From Choanephora cucurbitarum (taxonomy: Eukaryota; Mucoromycota; Mucoromycetes; Mucorales; Choanephoraceae), in assembly GCA_025331435.1 (NCBI GenBank), contig JAIWNI010000012.1, forward strand, positions 124,001 through 188,000: DNA of 64,000 bases, given 5' to 3'. Below, one piece after another: positions 10,852-22,244 of the stretch. Positions within the stretch are counted from its first letter, which is position 1; the number at the start of each line of letters is the position of its first letter. The notes under the pieces were generated by a model. It was not told where the DNA came from, ran no database searches, and saw only the letters and a list, made by a program, of their open reading frames with translations. The translations under genes and the position numbers were made by a program.

Positions 10852-11978
10852 CAATTTGATATCAAATCGCATTACTGACATCTGTATTTGCTTTTAATAG
10901 CAAGTGTCTGGTGAGACTTTAAGAAGCCATAGAAAGATAATCCAAATAATTGTCTTTAATGACCTATTCATTAACCCACTTTGTTAATTAGGCAAAAAAC
11001 TGACTTGACTTTCCATTATTTTGTTATTGCAAATAAATTTCTAATTGCTATCATATTATAACTTTTGAATCATCAGCTTTTAAAGTGTATAATCTTTAAA
11101 GAAACTATCAATAAGGATCAAATAACTATCATTCATAAAATTCAAGAAATTCTAGATTCAAGCAGCAAAAAATCCTAGAAACTGATAATTTCAAAATCCA
11201 AGGAATTCAAGTTTCTACTTGATTTATGAGAACGATGGTTAAACTGTCTCCCAATGGATTCTTTGAGATAGTAATGACAGCTTTATTTATATCAGTAAAA
11301 AGTAGATAACAAGGGATAATGATAATGCCTACTTTTTCTAGTTCCTTTGTACGTTTGAATTGGAGAATCCAAAGAATAGAAAAGTATTAATATGAGTGAT
11401 GAGTATTTATACAATTTTGTTGGAAGTTATATGTTACACTCAATTCACAGGGAGTTACAATTAGAAATTATTCTATTAGAGACTTTTGGGAGAAAAAATT
11501 CAGATGTCTCGGTTAAAGGTTGCGCAGTTTGAACCTGCTGAATGTCAAAAATCATTGCCCTTCGCTCTTTAAAAGATTTGGATCAATCAGTTACCAGTCT
11601 TACATCAATTTGCATTAATGATATAGTTAACTATACGAAAAAATGGTTTATAGCTTTCAAATTTGATAGATTTCCTATGATAAGTCTATAAGTTATTCAT
11701 TCTCACTTCTCTGCTATATCTAGAGATGTTTCTGTACGCAATGTTAGCATTTTTTTGTATGGTATCTTATATGATTACTATACGATGCGACTATCTAATT
11801 TCTCAACAAAACTTGGTATGATTTTTTAATAGCATCTTATAAGTATTATGCTAATAGGTTATTGATTTAAAGACTTGGAATTATTCTCTCAAATCCTGAT
11901 TTTTGTTCATTTTTACTCATTTTTGCTCGTCGGAACCGAATTTCAGCCAATAGAAATGCCTAAATTCATATACCGTCG

Positions 11979-12037
11979 TAAGGGCAAACCTTATTCAATG
12001 GACCTTAGCAAGGTCCATTGAATAAGGTTTGCCCTTA
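11979..12037. repeat. 28-bp perfect inverted repeat, 3-nt loop
   Basis: Left arm 11979-12006 starts TAAGGGCAAACCTTATTC; right arm 12010-12037 is its exact reverse complement; the loop is AGC. A 28/28 match with a 3-nt loop is far beyond chance. If transcribed it would form a long stable hairpin. It may be a minimal foldback transposon remnant or a small-RNA precursor. Confidence 0.9.
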
Positions 12038-13270
12038 GAGCGCGTGACTATTAGCGGAGTTATTACCTTACAGGGTAACCTAGAGGCAATGAAATTTTCT
12101 CCCAAAAATCTCTATTCTGCCCTATTTCATACTGCAAAAAAAAATCTAGTTTTCCAAGTTGAAAATTCAAGGAATTCAAGTTGCGTTGCAGAAGCTTTAG
12201 AAATTTTTCCAAGTTTTGAACTTGGCTTTTTATTGGAAATTTCTTGAATTTTTGAATCACAGTGTACTCCTTTTTGGCGTTTTATACGGAGTAGTAAATA
12301 AGCCTTAGGAAATGAAGAAAAAAATAAAAAAAAAATATTGTGACAAAAAAATTACTATATTTGGAAGAGTAAAAGAGTATTAGCAAGCCTTGTATGAAAG
12401 TTGAATAGCCACGAAAGTGATATTAATGTCACAAACGAATAGTTTAGTGTGTTTGGGTAGCGTCAGTACAATATAAAATGAAATAAGCTTAAGCCTCTTG
12501 AAGAAAGGTTTTCTTAATGTTGACCTTAATGTTACAGTGGTTGAGATCTGAAAGTTGCATTCTCCCAACGTTTCTGTTTGCGTAGTGATCTTCCTTAGAC
12601 AGTGACATCAACAACAAATTTGATAACAATAGTAGGCAATATGTTTGTTAATTGAGAAGACAGATCTGATGGTATGTACGCGTCGTTCACAAATTACCAT
12701 GAACCCTTATGGCTCTTGACTCAACTCAATTCAATTTTCTTATGAACTGCTGGGCTTCGATTCGAATTTACGGCGTATAAAACGCCATGGTTTTGGTGCC
12801 TCCGGTCAGCAAGAGTTTATTTCCTGGCTACATGCAAAATGACTGGTTACTGCGAAAAAGACTAAACAAAAAAGAAGGGAATGCAATACTCTACCTTGTT
12901 TTGTTTAGGAAGTCATCCTGCTTCAATCAAGGCAGATGCATTGCTCGTGATAAATTGGAAGAGAATATTTAAGTAACTGCTTCGCGTTCTCTCTCTTTCT
13001 CTCTCTACTGACTTTTCTTCACATTGCTCAAAATGAAACGTCAGTAAAAACAAAGTTGGCGGATTATAGCAGCTATCTGTGTAGCACAAACATCAAACGT
13101 ATGACGATTATATAAGCAAGCATGAATATATTACATGATCTGGCCTAGACGGGAAGGAGAGCAAAAGATTATGCAAAGAAGGTGATGACAACAAGAGATA
13201 TTCAAATACAAAGGTGTTTGTATGATGCTCATTCTCGCAATCCGCAAATGGACAAGGCCTCCAAATATTT

Positions 13271-15218
13271 ATGTGGAAGTTTATAGTGTCCTTCACATTG
13301 CCCAAAATGAAACGTTTATTCTTTTTGCTTTCGGAGTTCTTAGACCGTGTATTTTGTCCGTGTACCAAGAATCAACTCAGTAAAATACCATTTATCTCTC
13401 ACATGCACGCTTTAAGCCAAAGTAAGTCTGTAGATACGTATTTACTTGGAAACTAAATCGCCATGACATTAAAATAGTTATCAAACAATACTTTACAAAC
13501 AACAACAACAACAACAACAACTCACTGGAAGACTGTTTACGAGACAAGCAAACAGAGATCTGCCAGCTTCCATTCACAGATCGCAAGTCATTGGAACTAC
13601 AGATACATACAAGCTGGAAGCAAACGTGTTTATCTCTGAATAAAAAACTGGTATGTGATGCGAATGCGAATTTCACATATCATTTTTCATTAACATGTTG
13701 CTTAGAAAAAGGGTGACTGGAAGAAGCAAGTAACGCTTATTAGAAGACAGCAAAAGCCTGCTGTAAGGACGAAAGAAAGATTGAAGCACAAACACTAATT
13801 TCTTTTTACACTGAAAATTCAAATGTAGGGGGCTGCTGATAGTTATGTTGGAACTAGTTCCACTACACCTCTTCCTGCTCCTAGCGAACCTTCCCCTCTC
13901 TCTGGTACTTCTACTACAAAACCAATCAACTACCATGTAGATGTATGTATGAAAATCAATACGTAGCGTAACAAAACTAACTTTCAAAAAGGATAAAAAC
14001 CTTACTGCCAACACTGCTTTTGAGAAATACAGATGTAAGGCTGTTGCTGCTGCTGCTGAAGGTGCCAAAATGAGTGATGCATACACTCTTGCTCTTAATC
14101 ATATCATTTATTATGACTTGAAAAATCGCACAATCAACGAGCTTGGCCTTTCTTCCCATCAAGATGAAATCAATGCAAGCTTGGGTGTTAACGCTGATCT
14201 ATCAATGCTTGATAGCAGACTTTCGGTGGTTGCTTTTGAAGTAGTCCAAATGATGTCTCGAGGCTCTGTTGATGATGTTGAAATCTTGCTGGCCGAAAAG
14301 CTGATAGCTGCCAAAAAGGCCAAAGACAAAAGAATGACCTGCTTGGTTAAACTGTTGACAAATTACTTCAACAAGGTTGGACAAAGCCTTGACACAACAG
14401 AAGATACATTTGTTAGTCAAACAATCGGTCCTTTCCTCGAGTTGTACTTTGACTCTATGGATGCCACTGAGCATCACGCTTCTCGTGGTCGTTTGGAACA
14501 ACCAGGGTCTTTCTCGTCTTCTTCCGCTTCAACTAAGCGATCTTTTTCTTTTTCTTTTTCTAGTAAGTCTGACTTGAGTACCTCTTGGTACACCTTGCAG
14601 CCAGACTATCTTTTGAAAGGTTTATTCGAAAATGGTCTGAAGATTGATGTCTTTCTCGCTGAGTTCAAGAAACCTTCAGCCAAGCCAAGCCAGATCTTAA
14701 ATGACAAGGTCAAGCTTGGTAATCTAATGAAGCTGATGGTCGACCGATTGGTACTTCTTGGCGTCCCTTCTCCTGTTGTTTGTGGCTTGTTTGCTGATGG
14801 TAAGAACCAATTAAAATGCAGTATATACCAATATCAACAAGTAACTCCTTTTGATATAGGCCGAATGACCTACACATACAAGATGACAATAAAAAAAGAT
14901 GGGGAGTATGAGTTTGTTGAGCTTGGTTGCTTTGGAACGATACGCTGTACAAGCGATCTGATGAGCTTGCCAATCATGATGGCATATTTCGAGCAGTTGG
15001 CCGTAGGTTCTTTTTTAAAGTGTTTTTTTTCCTTTTACTAAACAATGCCATAGGAAATCGTAAAGCAGACACTTGAAAAGATGAAGATCAAGCTCTCTGG
15101 AGAAGTGGTCCCTGGTCCTCTTGCGCTCTTGCCTGTTCCTGTCGAATATCTTAGATGTTCGTATGAATATCCTTCTCGTGTCTCTTTGTCTTCTGGTTCA
15201 AAGAAGACAAATTTGTAA
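13271..15218 (+). CDS. Unrecognised multi-exon protein with PD-(D/E)XK-like motif
   Basis: Best model has six exons: 13271-13421, 13478-13650, 13706-13762, 13829-13942, 13992-15002, 15054-15218 (556 aa). All five introns (56, 55, 66, 49, 51 nt) have GT-AG ends and preserve frame; two have clear branch sites (ACTAAC, CACTAAT). The 5' end is the least sure: ATG 13271 or 13307 are options, and the large exon alone (ATG 14070) is certain. The N-terminal part has an Asn run and basic residues. The middle has a Pro/Ser linker. The C-terminal part contains QPDYLLKG, then FLAEFKKP, then NDKVKLGNLMKLMVDRLV and a hydrophobic VVCGLF. The P-D...E-x-K spacing is that of PD-(D/E)XK nucleases. A broken relative lies 1.7 kb downstream. 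Function is inferred only; it could be a transposon-borne or lineage-specific gene family. Confidence 0.6.
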
Positions 15219-16751
15219 ATAACCCTCCCCCTCCCCTCTTTGTATATATATATATGTAAATACAATCATTAAGTTATTAACATATGTCAGGCAGTTATTG
15301 ATACCAATGGCGATCAATTTAAATATTAATAATTATTTTTCTTCTTTTGTTTCCTTAAGACTATGTACTGAGCTATTTTTCTGTTAAATTTGAGAAAACA
15401 GGAGCCCTTCTTGGGCTTGCAATGTTTGTTGCATGATACAGTATGCTTCTTGGCATTTCAAAAAGAAATTGAAATTGAGCACAACTTTTCTATGAAGGAC
15501 TGTAAAACAATTCCCATTGGATAAGAAATATTTTAAAGATTGCATTCACCTGCCCTTTCGATTTCTGAAAGGGGTTTCATGAAATTGATTAACCGAGCAA
15601 CGCATTCTATTTACCAACGCTTAAAGAAAGTACAGTAACTGACATCGAAACAGACAGTGGATCTCGAGTGAGTTTATACACCTCAGTAGAGCTGAAAGAG
15701 TACAGGAATCTCCTGTAAATGACATGTGCAGTGGTCATAAAGAGGTTTTAAGCTGCTGCTTTAGTCATTGAAAATACTTTTATCTTTATGAAAGCAGGAA
15801 AGAAAATAAGCTGCAAGACAACTTAAAGCATCGTGAGACGAGAGACAGAAAACCATCCCATCAGAAAAAGAAGAAGGCGAGAGAAGCTAAAGGGACATTG
15901 TAACATTGTCAACAAATGAACGATGTATGTATGTACTCTCCTTCAAGCAGTGCCTGTCTAACAACGGTCATACACTCGCTTGTATTGTTCTCCACCTAGA
16001 ACATCACTTGCTTTTCAGACTGTTCTCTGCACACTGAAAACCCAACTGCTCTGACTCTCATACGCTTGCAAGATGTTGTCGTAAATTAGCAAAAGATAAG
16101 CCAACGGTGATACAGGTGACACTGACAGCGGTAGACTTAGTCCAAAGTGTACATCTTTATGTATGCTTTGAAGCGTTGCTTTTTATTCAAAACTATTAAT
16201 GGATCCATTTTTAAATCAGCTTTGATCTCGGATGCTATATTTCACTCATGTTTGCGCGAAATATGTATCGTATTTCCTTTGTGTTGATGTCATTAATCTA
16301 ATCTCTTCTCGTTTTCTTTTTCAAACCACATCGTACTTGAAAGTAATCCTGACCTATATCTGTTTCTTTGCATAACTTTAAATGTTAATTTTATTCTTGG
16401 TTTTTCAGACAGTTAGCGATATTGCTCGCTGTAAATTAGCCACATAATATGTGCTACATAACGTAGAAAGCTGGTGTCAAATCAAATTATTTTAGTTCTT
16501 TGTTATGCAGATATACCAGCAAAGCTTTATTCATGATTGTTTCTAGAATATGTTCTGTATATGGTGCCATTGCACTTTTCACCTTGGCATATATTTCCAT
16601 TTAATGCTTTCTGTTTTGTTTTTATACTTCTTTGTCTGATAAAAATGTAGATAAAGGAAAATGTTGTTTGATATATGCACATCGCTATTATCTAGGTAAT
16701 GTGTGATTTGGATCAGTGTATTCTATGGATGAGGAGAAAGTGACAATAGGC
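15219..16751. other. AT-rich spacer, no gene seen
   Basis: About 1.5 kb between the PD-(D/E)XK-like gene and its broken relative. A short (TA)n at 15243-15254 follows the upstream stop. No ORF, tRNA-like box or repeat with support was found. Confidence 0.45.
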
Positions 16752-17578
16752 TTTTTCATTATGTTGTGGTCTCGGATATGGTTGTTGATGCTGTTAACGC
16801 TTATTTATTTGATATGTTGGAAGAATAGTTGGATAACAGTTTCCCTTCTTCAACCAGATTTCGAGCTCACTTGAATTTTTAAATCACAGTGAAATATGTT
16901 AGCTATCTAATTGAAATGTTTGTCAGTTTGGTGTTTGAAGTAAATCAGCATAATGTTTATAAGTCTGAATTTCACATTCAATGCGGCTTCATTCACCCAG
17001 TTGTAAGAAGTATTTGCAAGCAGAATGACAATGTTATTGCACACTCAAGCAACAAGCTGGCAATGGACGACCAAGAAGCAAGCAGTTCATGAGTCAGACC
17101 TGACTATAGAGTTGACATGTATGACACAACTTGCTCAGTAGTTTCCACAAATATGTACGTTGAAGTAAAGCCAAAGAATACTAAGCTTGTTGAAGTCTTA
17201 AATGACTTTCACAAGATTGCGATTTTTGGCAAGGTTGGCTTGAAACACTCAAGCACAGGTGCTGTAATGACATTCCGCTCATTAGACAATCATGTCTTCT
17301 TTTATTTGAACTACTGTGTAGCAAATTATGGCTTTATTTGTTTAGATCTTGGAGACTTTGAAATTCCTACAACAAAGGGCACCCTGATGTCAAACCTTGG
17401 CTCTTTACCATTGATGTATAAGCTGGCATACATATATAATTGCACTTGTCTTGATAAAGCTCAAGTTATACCTGATCAAGATAACTTTAGTGGCCATACA
17501 ACTACATTGAGTTTTAGTCTGGGGAAAAGCCTCATTAGCAATAAAGACAATAAGAAGAGACGCTCTGCTTGTCTCTAA
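16752..17578 (+). pseudogene. Broken PD-(D/E)XK-like family member
   Basis: One reading frame is coding-like from about 16752 to the TAA at 17576-17578 but is cut by TAG (16826), TAA (16880) and TGA (17090). After the TGA the frame continues with RPDYRVDMYDTT, then MYVEVKPKN, giving the same P-D-Y ... E-x-K layout as the gene at 13271-15218. Both share the order that follows: ND..K, a hydrophobic block, a Tyr-rich segment and L..LP.MY. The 3' half (ATG 17117) is still open for 153 codons and ends in a basic KKRRS tail. An acceptor-like CACAG at 16885-16889 might hide some stops in an intron, but TGA 17090 has no plausible intron around it. Most likely a decayed paralogue. Confidence 0.55.
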
Positions 17579-17938
17579 GTTTTTTCTTCTTTAGTCTGTT
17601 TTATTTTATGTTTATAAATCTACAGAACTCGATCTAAGTTTGACCGAGGTTTAAACTTTGGTCGGATTCTTTTTTTTTGGTCGTTTTGAACAACTTACTT
17701 GATCGTTCAAGGTCATAAGCTTCTACACCTTGTAGTCAATCAAGTCTGTTTCAAGGCCATAACACAAATGTGTGATATTCTTAGTATAATTGATAACAAG
17801 TATAAGTCAATCAGACCGAAAATAATATGATTGATTCATAATGTCTTTTCTATATCTATTTATACTAATTTACGAGTGTGCCTTTAACTGAGTATCATGA
17901 GTGCCTATTCCCACACATTTCATATTATCAAGAATATA

Positions 17939-18106
17939 CAGTCATCCACCGATTTAGGGAACGAAATATAAGGAACAATTTTGATTTAGGGAACAGTCTT
18001 GAGGGAACCGAAGTTCGTTTAACGCTAAAAATCCCTGCTATTGCTTTGAGAAATAGGGAACGGTGTCGAGGGAACCAAAACTGTTCCCTAAATCGGGGGA
18101 TGACTG
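17939..18106. mobile_element. MITE copy 1 (pogo-like, TA target)
   Basis: Starts CAGTCATCCACCGATTTAGG and ends with the near reverse complement (CCTAAATCGGGGGATGACTG), flanked on both sides by TA. It is 168 bp with no coding capacity and internal GGGAAC repeats. Ends of this kind with TA duplication are typical of non-autonomous Tc1/mariner-pogo elements. Three more copies or fragments occur in the window. Confidence 0.85.
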
Positions 18107-18827
18107 TATAGGATAGATAGAAAGTCTATTTGGATATGTAAAGACATAATCCAGCATATTTCAGTAATCTTATACTAGCCGTACAGCTTCGCTACGCTCG
18201 GCAGGGGCTCTCTGAGGGCCCTGCGGGTTCAAAGCTAAATAAATATCAATCAATTGTGGGTTTTGGAGTTTTTATAAAAAAAAAAATTATTCTAATATGT
18301 ATTAGGATCCAAAACAGCTCTTAAATGAAAAGGGAAAGAACAAATTTATAAGCATGCAATAAGAATTGAAAACAAAAAGAAAAGATTTCGTCTAATTTTG
18401 CTCTTCTACAGACTTGCAGATTGGATAAAGTATTATAGTGCTTCTGAATGAGAAATCCTCATTCTCTTTTTTTTAATAGAAGCCAATTAAAAATAGTTCA
18501 TCATATCTTTAGCCTTGCATCAATCCCTTGACAGCTTATCATTTAGTTGTCTTACAAACGACTGACTCTATTTCTGGCCCATCAAGTCTGCCGTTTATGA
18601 TTTATCGTTTGCTGAGTCGATATGGAAAATATTGTTTGAGCATGTCTAGCTTCATTTGTCAAGATCATTCCGAAATAAGAGGTAATATCGAATGTACAAA
18701 TGATATCAAATACACCTTCTGCCTCTTATGCAATAGGTCATGACAAGTCGCAATTTACTCTACAGCCTATTGCTCCTCCTGCTTTGCTGAATCCTATGTT
18801 GTTTAGGAAACAATCGATCTTTAGTCA
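18107..18827. other. Spacer with a GC-rich patch
   Basis: Mostly AT-rich DNA before the satellite. A compact GC-rich block at 18177-18236 (contains GCTTCGCTACGCTCGGCAGG and the palindrome AGGGCCCT) stands out against its surroundings. No gene seen. Confidence 0.45.
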
Positions 18828-21181
18828 AACAGGCCATGTTCCAAAAACAAAAGAGAGGAAAAATACAAGGTAAGTCATGTTCCAAAGATTTTAACCACGA
18901 TAAACGCAGACAAAGGAGAGGAGAAAAAACAAGGTAAGTCATATTCCAAAGATTTTAACCACGATAAACGCAGACAAAGGAGAGATGACTATGTAAAGGT
19001 TCTCTAAAGATTTTAACCACGATAAACGCAGACAAAAGAGAGGAGAAATACAAGGTAAGTCATGTTCCAAAGATTTTAACCACGATAAACGCAGACAAAG
19101 GAGAGATGACTATGTAAAGGTTCTCTAAAGATTTTAACCACGATAAACGCAGACAAAAGAGAGGAGAAATACAAGGTAAGTCATGTTCCAAAGATTTTAA
19201 CCACGATAAACGCAGACAAAGGAGAGATGACTATGTAAAGGTTCTCTAAAGATTTTAACCACGATAAACGCAGACAAAAGAGAGGAGAAATACAAGGTAA
19301 GTCATGTTCCAAAGATTTTAACCACGATAAACGCAGACAAAGGAGAGATGACTATGTAAAGGTTCTCTAAAGATTTTAACCACGATAAACGCAGACAAAA
19401 GAGAGGAGAAATACAAGGTAAGTCATGTTCCAAAGATTTTAACCACGATAAACGCAGACAAAGGAGAGATGACTATGTAAAGGTTCTCTAAAGATTTTAA
19501 CCACGATAAACGCAGACAAAAGAGAGGAGAAAAAACAAGGTAAGTCATATTCCAAAGATTTTAACCACGATAAACGCAGACAAAGGAGAGATGACTATGT
19601 AAAGGTTCTCTAAAGATTTTAACCACGATAAACGCAGACAAAAGAGAGGAGAAATACAAGGTAAGTCATGTTCCAAAGATTTTAACCACGATAAACGCAG
19701 ACAAAGGAGAGATGACTATGTAAAGGTTCTCTAAAGATTTTAACCACGATAAACGCAGACAAAAGAGAGGAGAAATACAAGGTAAGTCATGTTCCAAAGA
19801 TTTTAACCACGATAAACGCAGACAAAGGAGAGATGACTATGTAAAGGTTCTCTAAAGATTTTAACCACGATAAACGCAGACAAAAGAGAGGAGAAAAAAC
19901 AAGGTAAGTCATATTCCAAAGATTTTAACCACGATAAACGCAGACAAAGGAGAGATGACTATGTAAAGGTTCTCTAAAGATTTTAACCACGATAAACGCA
20001 GACAAAAGAGAGGAGAAATACAAGGTAAGTCATGTTCCAAAGATTTTAACCACGATAAACGCAGACAAAGGAGAGATGACTATGTAAAGGTTCTCTAAAG
20101 ATTTTAACCACGATAAACGCAGACAAAAGAGAGGAGAAAAAACAAGGTAAGTCATATTCCAAAGATTTTAACCACGATAAACGCAGACAAAGGAGAGATG
20201 ACTATGTAAAGGTTCTCTAAAGATTTTAACCACGATAAACGCAGACAAAAGAGAGGAGAAATACAAGGTAAGTCATGTTCCAAAGATTTTAACCACGATA
20301 AACGCAGACAAAGGAGAGATGACTATGTAAAGGTTCTCTAAAGATTTTAACCACGATAAACGCAGACAAAAGAGAGGAGAAATACAAGGTAAGTCATGTT
20401 CCAAAGATTTTAACCACGATAAACGCAGACAAAGGAGAGATGACTATGTAAAGGTTCTCTAAAGATTTTAACCACGATAAACGCAGACAAAAGAGAGGAG
20501 AAAAAACAAGGTAAGTCATATTCCAAAGATTTTAACCACGATAAACGCAGACAAAGGAGAGATGACTATGTAAAGGTTCTCTAAAGATTTTAACCACGAT
20601 AAACGCAGACAAAAGAGAGGAGAAATACAAGGTAAGTCATGTTCCAAAGATTTTAACCACGATAAACGCAGACAAAGGAGAGATGACTATGTAAAGGTTC
20701 TCTAAAGATTTTAACCACGATAAACGCAGACAAAAGAGAGGAGAAATACAAGGTAAGTCATGTTCCAAAGATTTTAACCACGATAAACGCAGACAAAGGA
20801 GAGATGACTATGTAAAGGTTCTCTAAAGATTTTAACCACGATAAACGCAGACAAAAGAGAGGAGAAAAAACAAGGTAAGTCATATTCCAAAGATTTTAAC
20901 CACGATAAACGCAGACAAAGGAGAGATGACTATGTAAAGGTTCTCTAAAGATTTTAACCACGATAAACGCAGACAAAAGAGAGGAGAAATACAAGGTAAG
21001 TCATGTTCCAAAGATTTTAACCACGATAAACGCAGACAAAGGAGAGATGACTATGTAAAGGTTCTCTAAAGATTTTAACCACGATAAACGCAGACAAAAG
21101 AGAGGAGAAAAAACAAGGTAAGTCATATTCCAAAGACAAAGGAGAGATGGCTATGTAAGGTTCTCTTAAGATCTTAACAAG
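18828..21181. repeat. Tandem satellite of 121/122-bp units
   Basis: About 18 near-identical regular units plus degenerate edges. Each unit is a dimer of a core of about 37 bp beginning AAAGATTTTAACCACGATAA, at alternating distances of 58 and about 63 bp. Units come in two flavours. One has AAATACAAGG...CATGTTCC (121 bp). The other has AAAAAACAAGG...CATATTCC (122 bp). The unit length is not a multiple of three in the main flavour, so no continuous protein is encoded. The left edge has two shortened units; the right edge decays after 21135. The very high identity indicates recent homogenisation by unequal exchange or gene conversion. Confidence 0.95.
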
Positions 21182-22244
21182 AAAGCCATTTAGAAATTGA
21201 TTAGGTGGCTTACAAGTTGACGCGTCTGAATAGAGAGGTTGTAAAAAGATTTTGCACTTTTCCTTTTTAAAAATGTGAGACATACACACTTGATGTTACA
21301 CAAAACTTTTTGTCTTTTTGCCAAATTGGGTTTTAAAATGTACACATTGAAAGATGTTGAATTAGGACACACTTTTTCTTTTTTTTTCTCTTTTTTACTT
21401 TCCTTCCCAATTCAATTACTCTGTGATCAACTTGTCCTGGATCTATGTTACACTTAGATCATTTTTCTTATAAATATCATCCTGATTAACTACTTCTTTC
21501 TTTTTCTCTTTGGGAAACTTAAAAATACTTAAGAGAATTAGAAAAAGTAAGTTGATATAACATAAATCTATCTTTACTATTTCATATATTAACCAAATAA
21601 AAGCTGTTATTATTATTACAAAAGTTGTTGACTTCAAGCACGTTAATTTCTATCTCAAGCTGTTTCCCAAACAAAAGTCACTAGTTCTGACATATTTCAA
21701 CATCGCAAGTTTGAATATTGCAATAACGAAGGTGTTAAAAGCCCTTTTTTTTAGGGCTGACTTGATATTTGACCTGCGGAAACCGATTGTAGCAAATGAG
21801 AGCTCAAATGTAAGGTTCAACCTGCCATATAAGTCAAAAAAGCATGTTAACATTTTTTGCCAAACTCTCTAATATTTTCAAATTGTTGGTCGTACCTACA
21901 ACAATCTCAGTTTTTTTTTGTGTAGAATTATTATTTTATCAACAAGTAGAGATTAGGCCGACTATATTAGACCTATTTTTTTTTTCATAAAGTTTCTATT
22001 CCAAGACAAGAGTTCCACCAAATAATCTCTGATATGTCTCTTTTATATACCCGTTTTTATTTATGTTTTTTTCAGAAATACGAATATTCACTGTATTCGT
22101 AAAGGCTGATTATCAAAAAATCACTCGGCCCAATTGGGCCGACTCCTTGAGCAAAAAAAATATATGAGTGGACATCATCATTATATTAGAAGAAGATAAA
22201 AACATAAACTAGATGTCAGGAACAATTATCTAAACATTCTCATT
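21182..22244. other. AT-rich spacer after satellite
   Basis: Low-complexity AT-rich sequence. The word GGCCGACT recurs near 21955 and 22137. An 18-bp perfect palindrome sits at 22125-22142. No gene seen. Confidence 0.45.
22125..22142. repeat. 18-bp perfect palindrome
   Basis: TCGGCCCAATTGGGCCGA is its own reverse complement. It lies just past the 3' end of the decayed piggyBac-type transposase and may belong to that element's terminal region, or be a protein-binding site. Confidence 0.6.

Larger units (their letters stand above)
10152..13270. other. Gene-poor AT-rich region with decayed sequence
   Basis: About 3.1 kb without a convincing intact gene. It holds an acidic coding relic (10678-10851), a perfect hairpin (11979-12037), and short repeated words such as CAAGGAATTCAAGTT near 11200 and 12168. 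The words GGCGTTTTATACGG (12276) and its inverted counterpart near 12771 also recur. The texture suggests old transposon debris and marks the start of the gene-poor island. Confidence 0.5.

Noticed and set aside
12276..12795. A roughly 510-bp MITE bounded by GGCGTTTTATACG inverted words
   Set aside because: Only 13-14 bases match, no clear target duplication, and no second copy in the window.
13108..13368. Minus-strand 86-codon ORF with a Cys/His pattern (CPFADCENEHH)
   Set aside because: Overlaps the first exon of the plus-strand multi-exon gene; the Cys/His spacing does not make a complete zinc finger and no further exon was found.
18828..21181. Regularly spaced repeats resembling a CRISPR array
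   Set aside because: Whole 121/122-bp units repeat, including the parts between cores; there are no unique spacers and the host is a fungus. It is a satellite.
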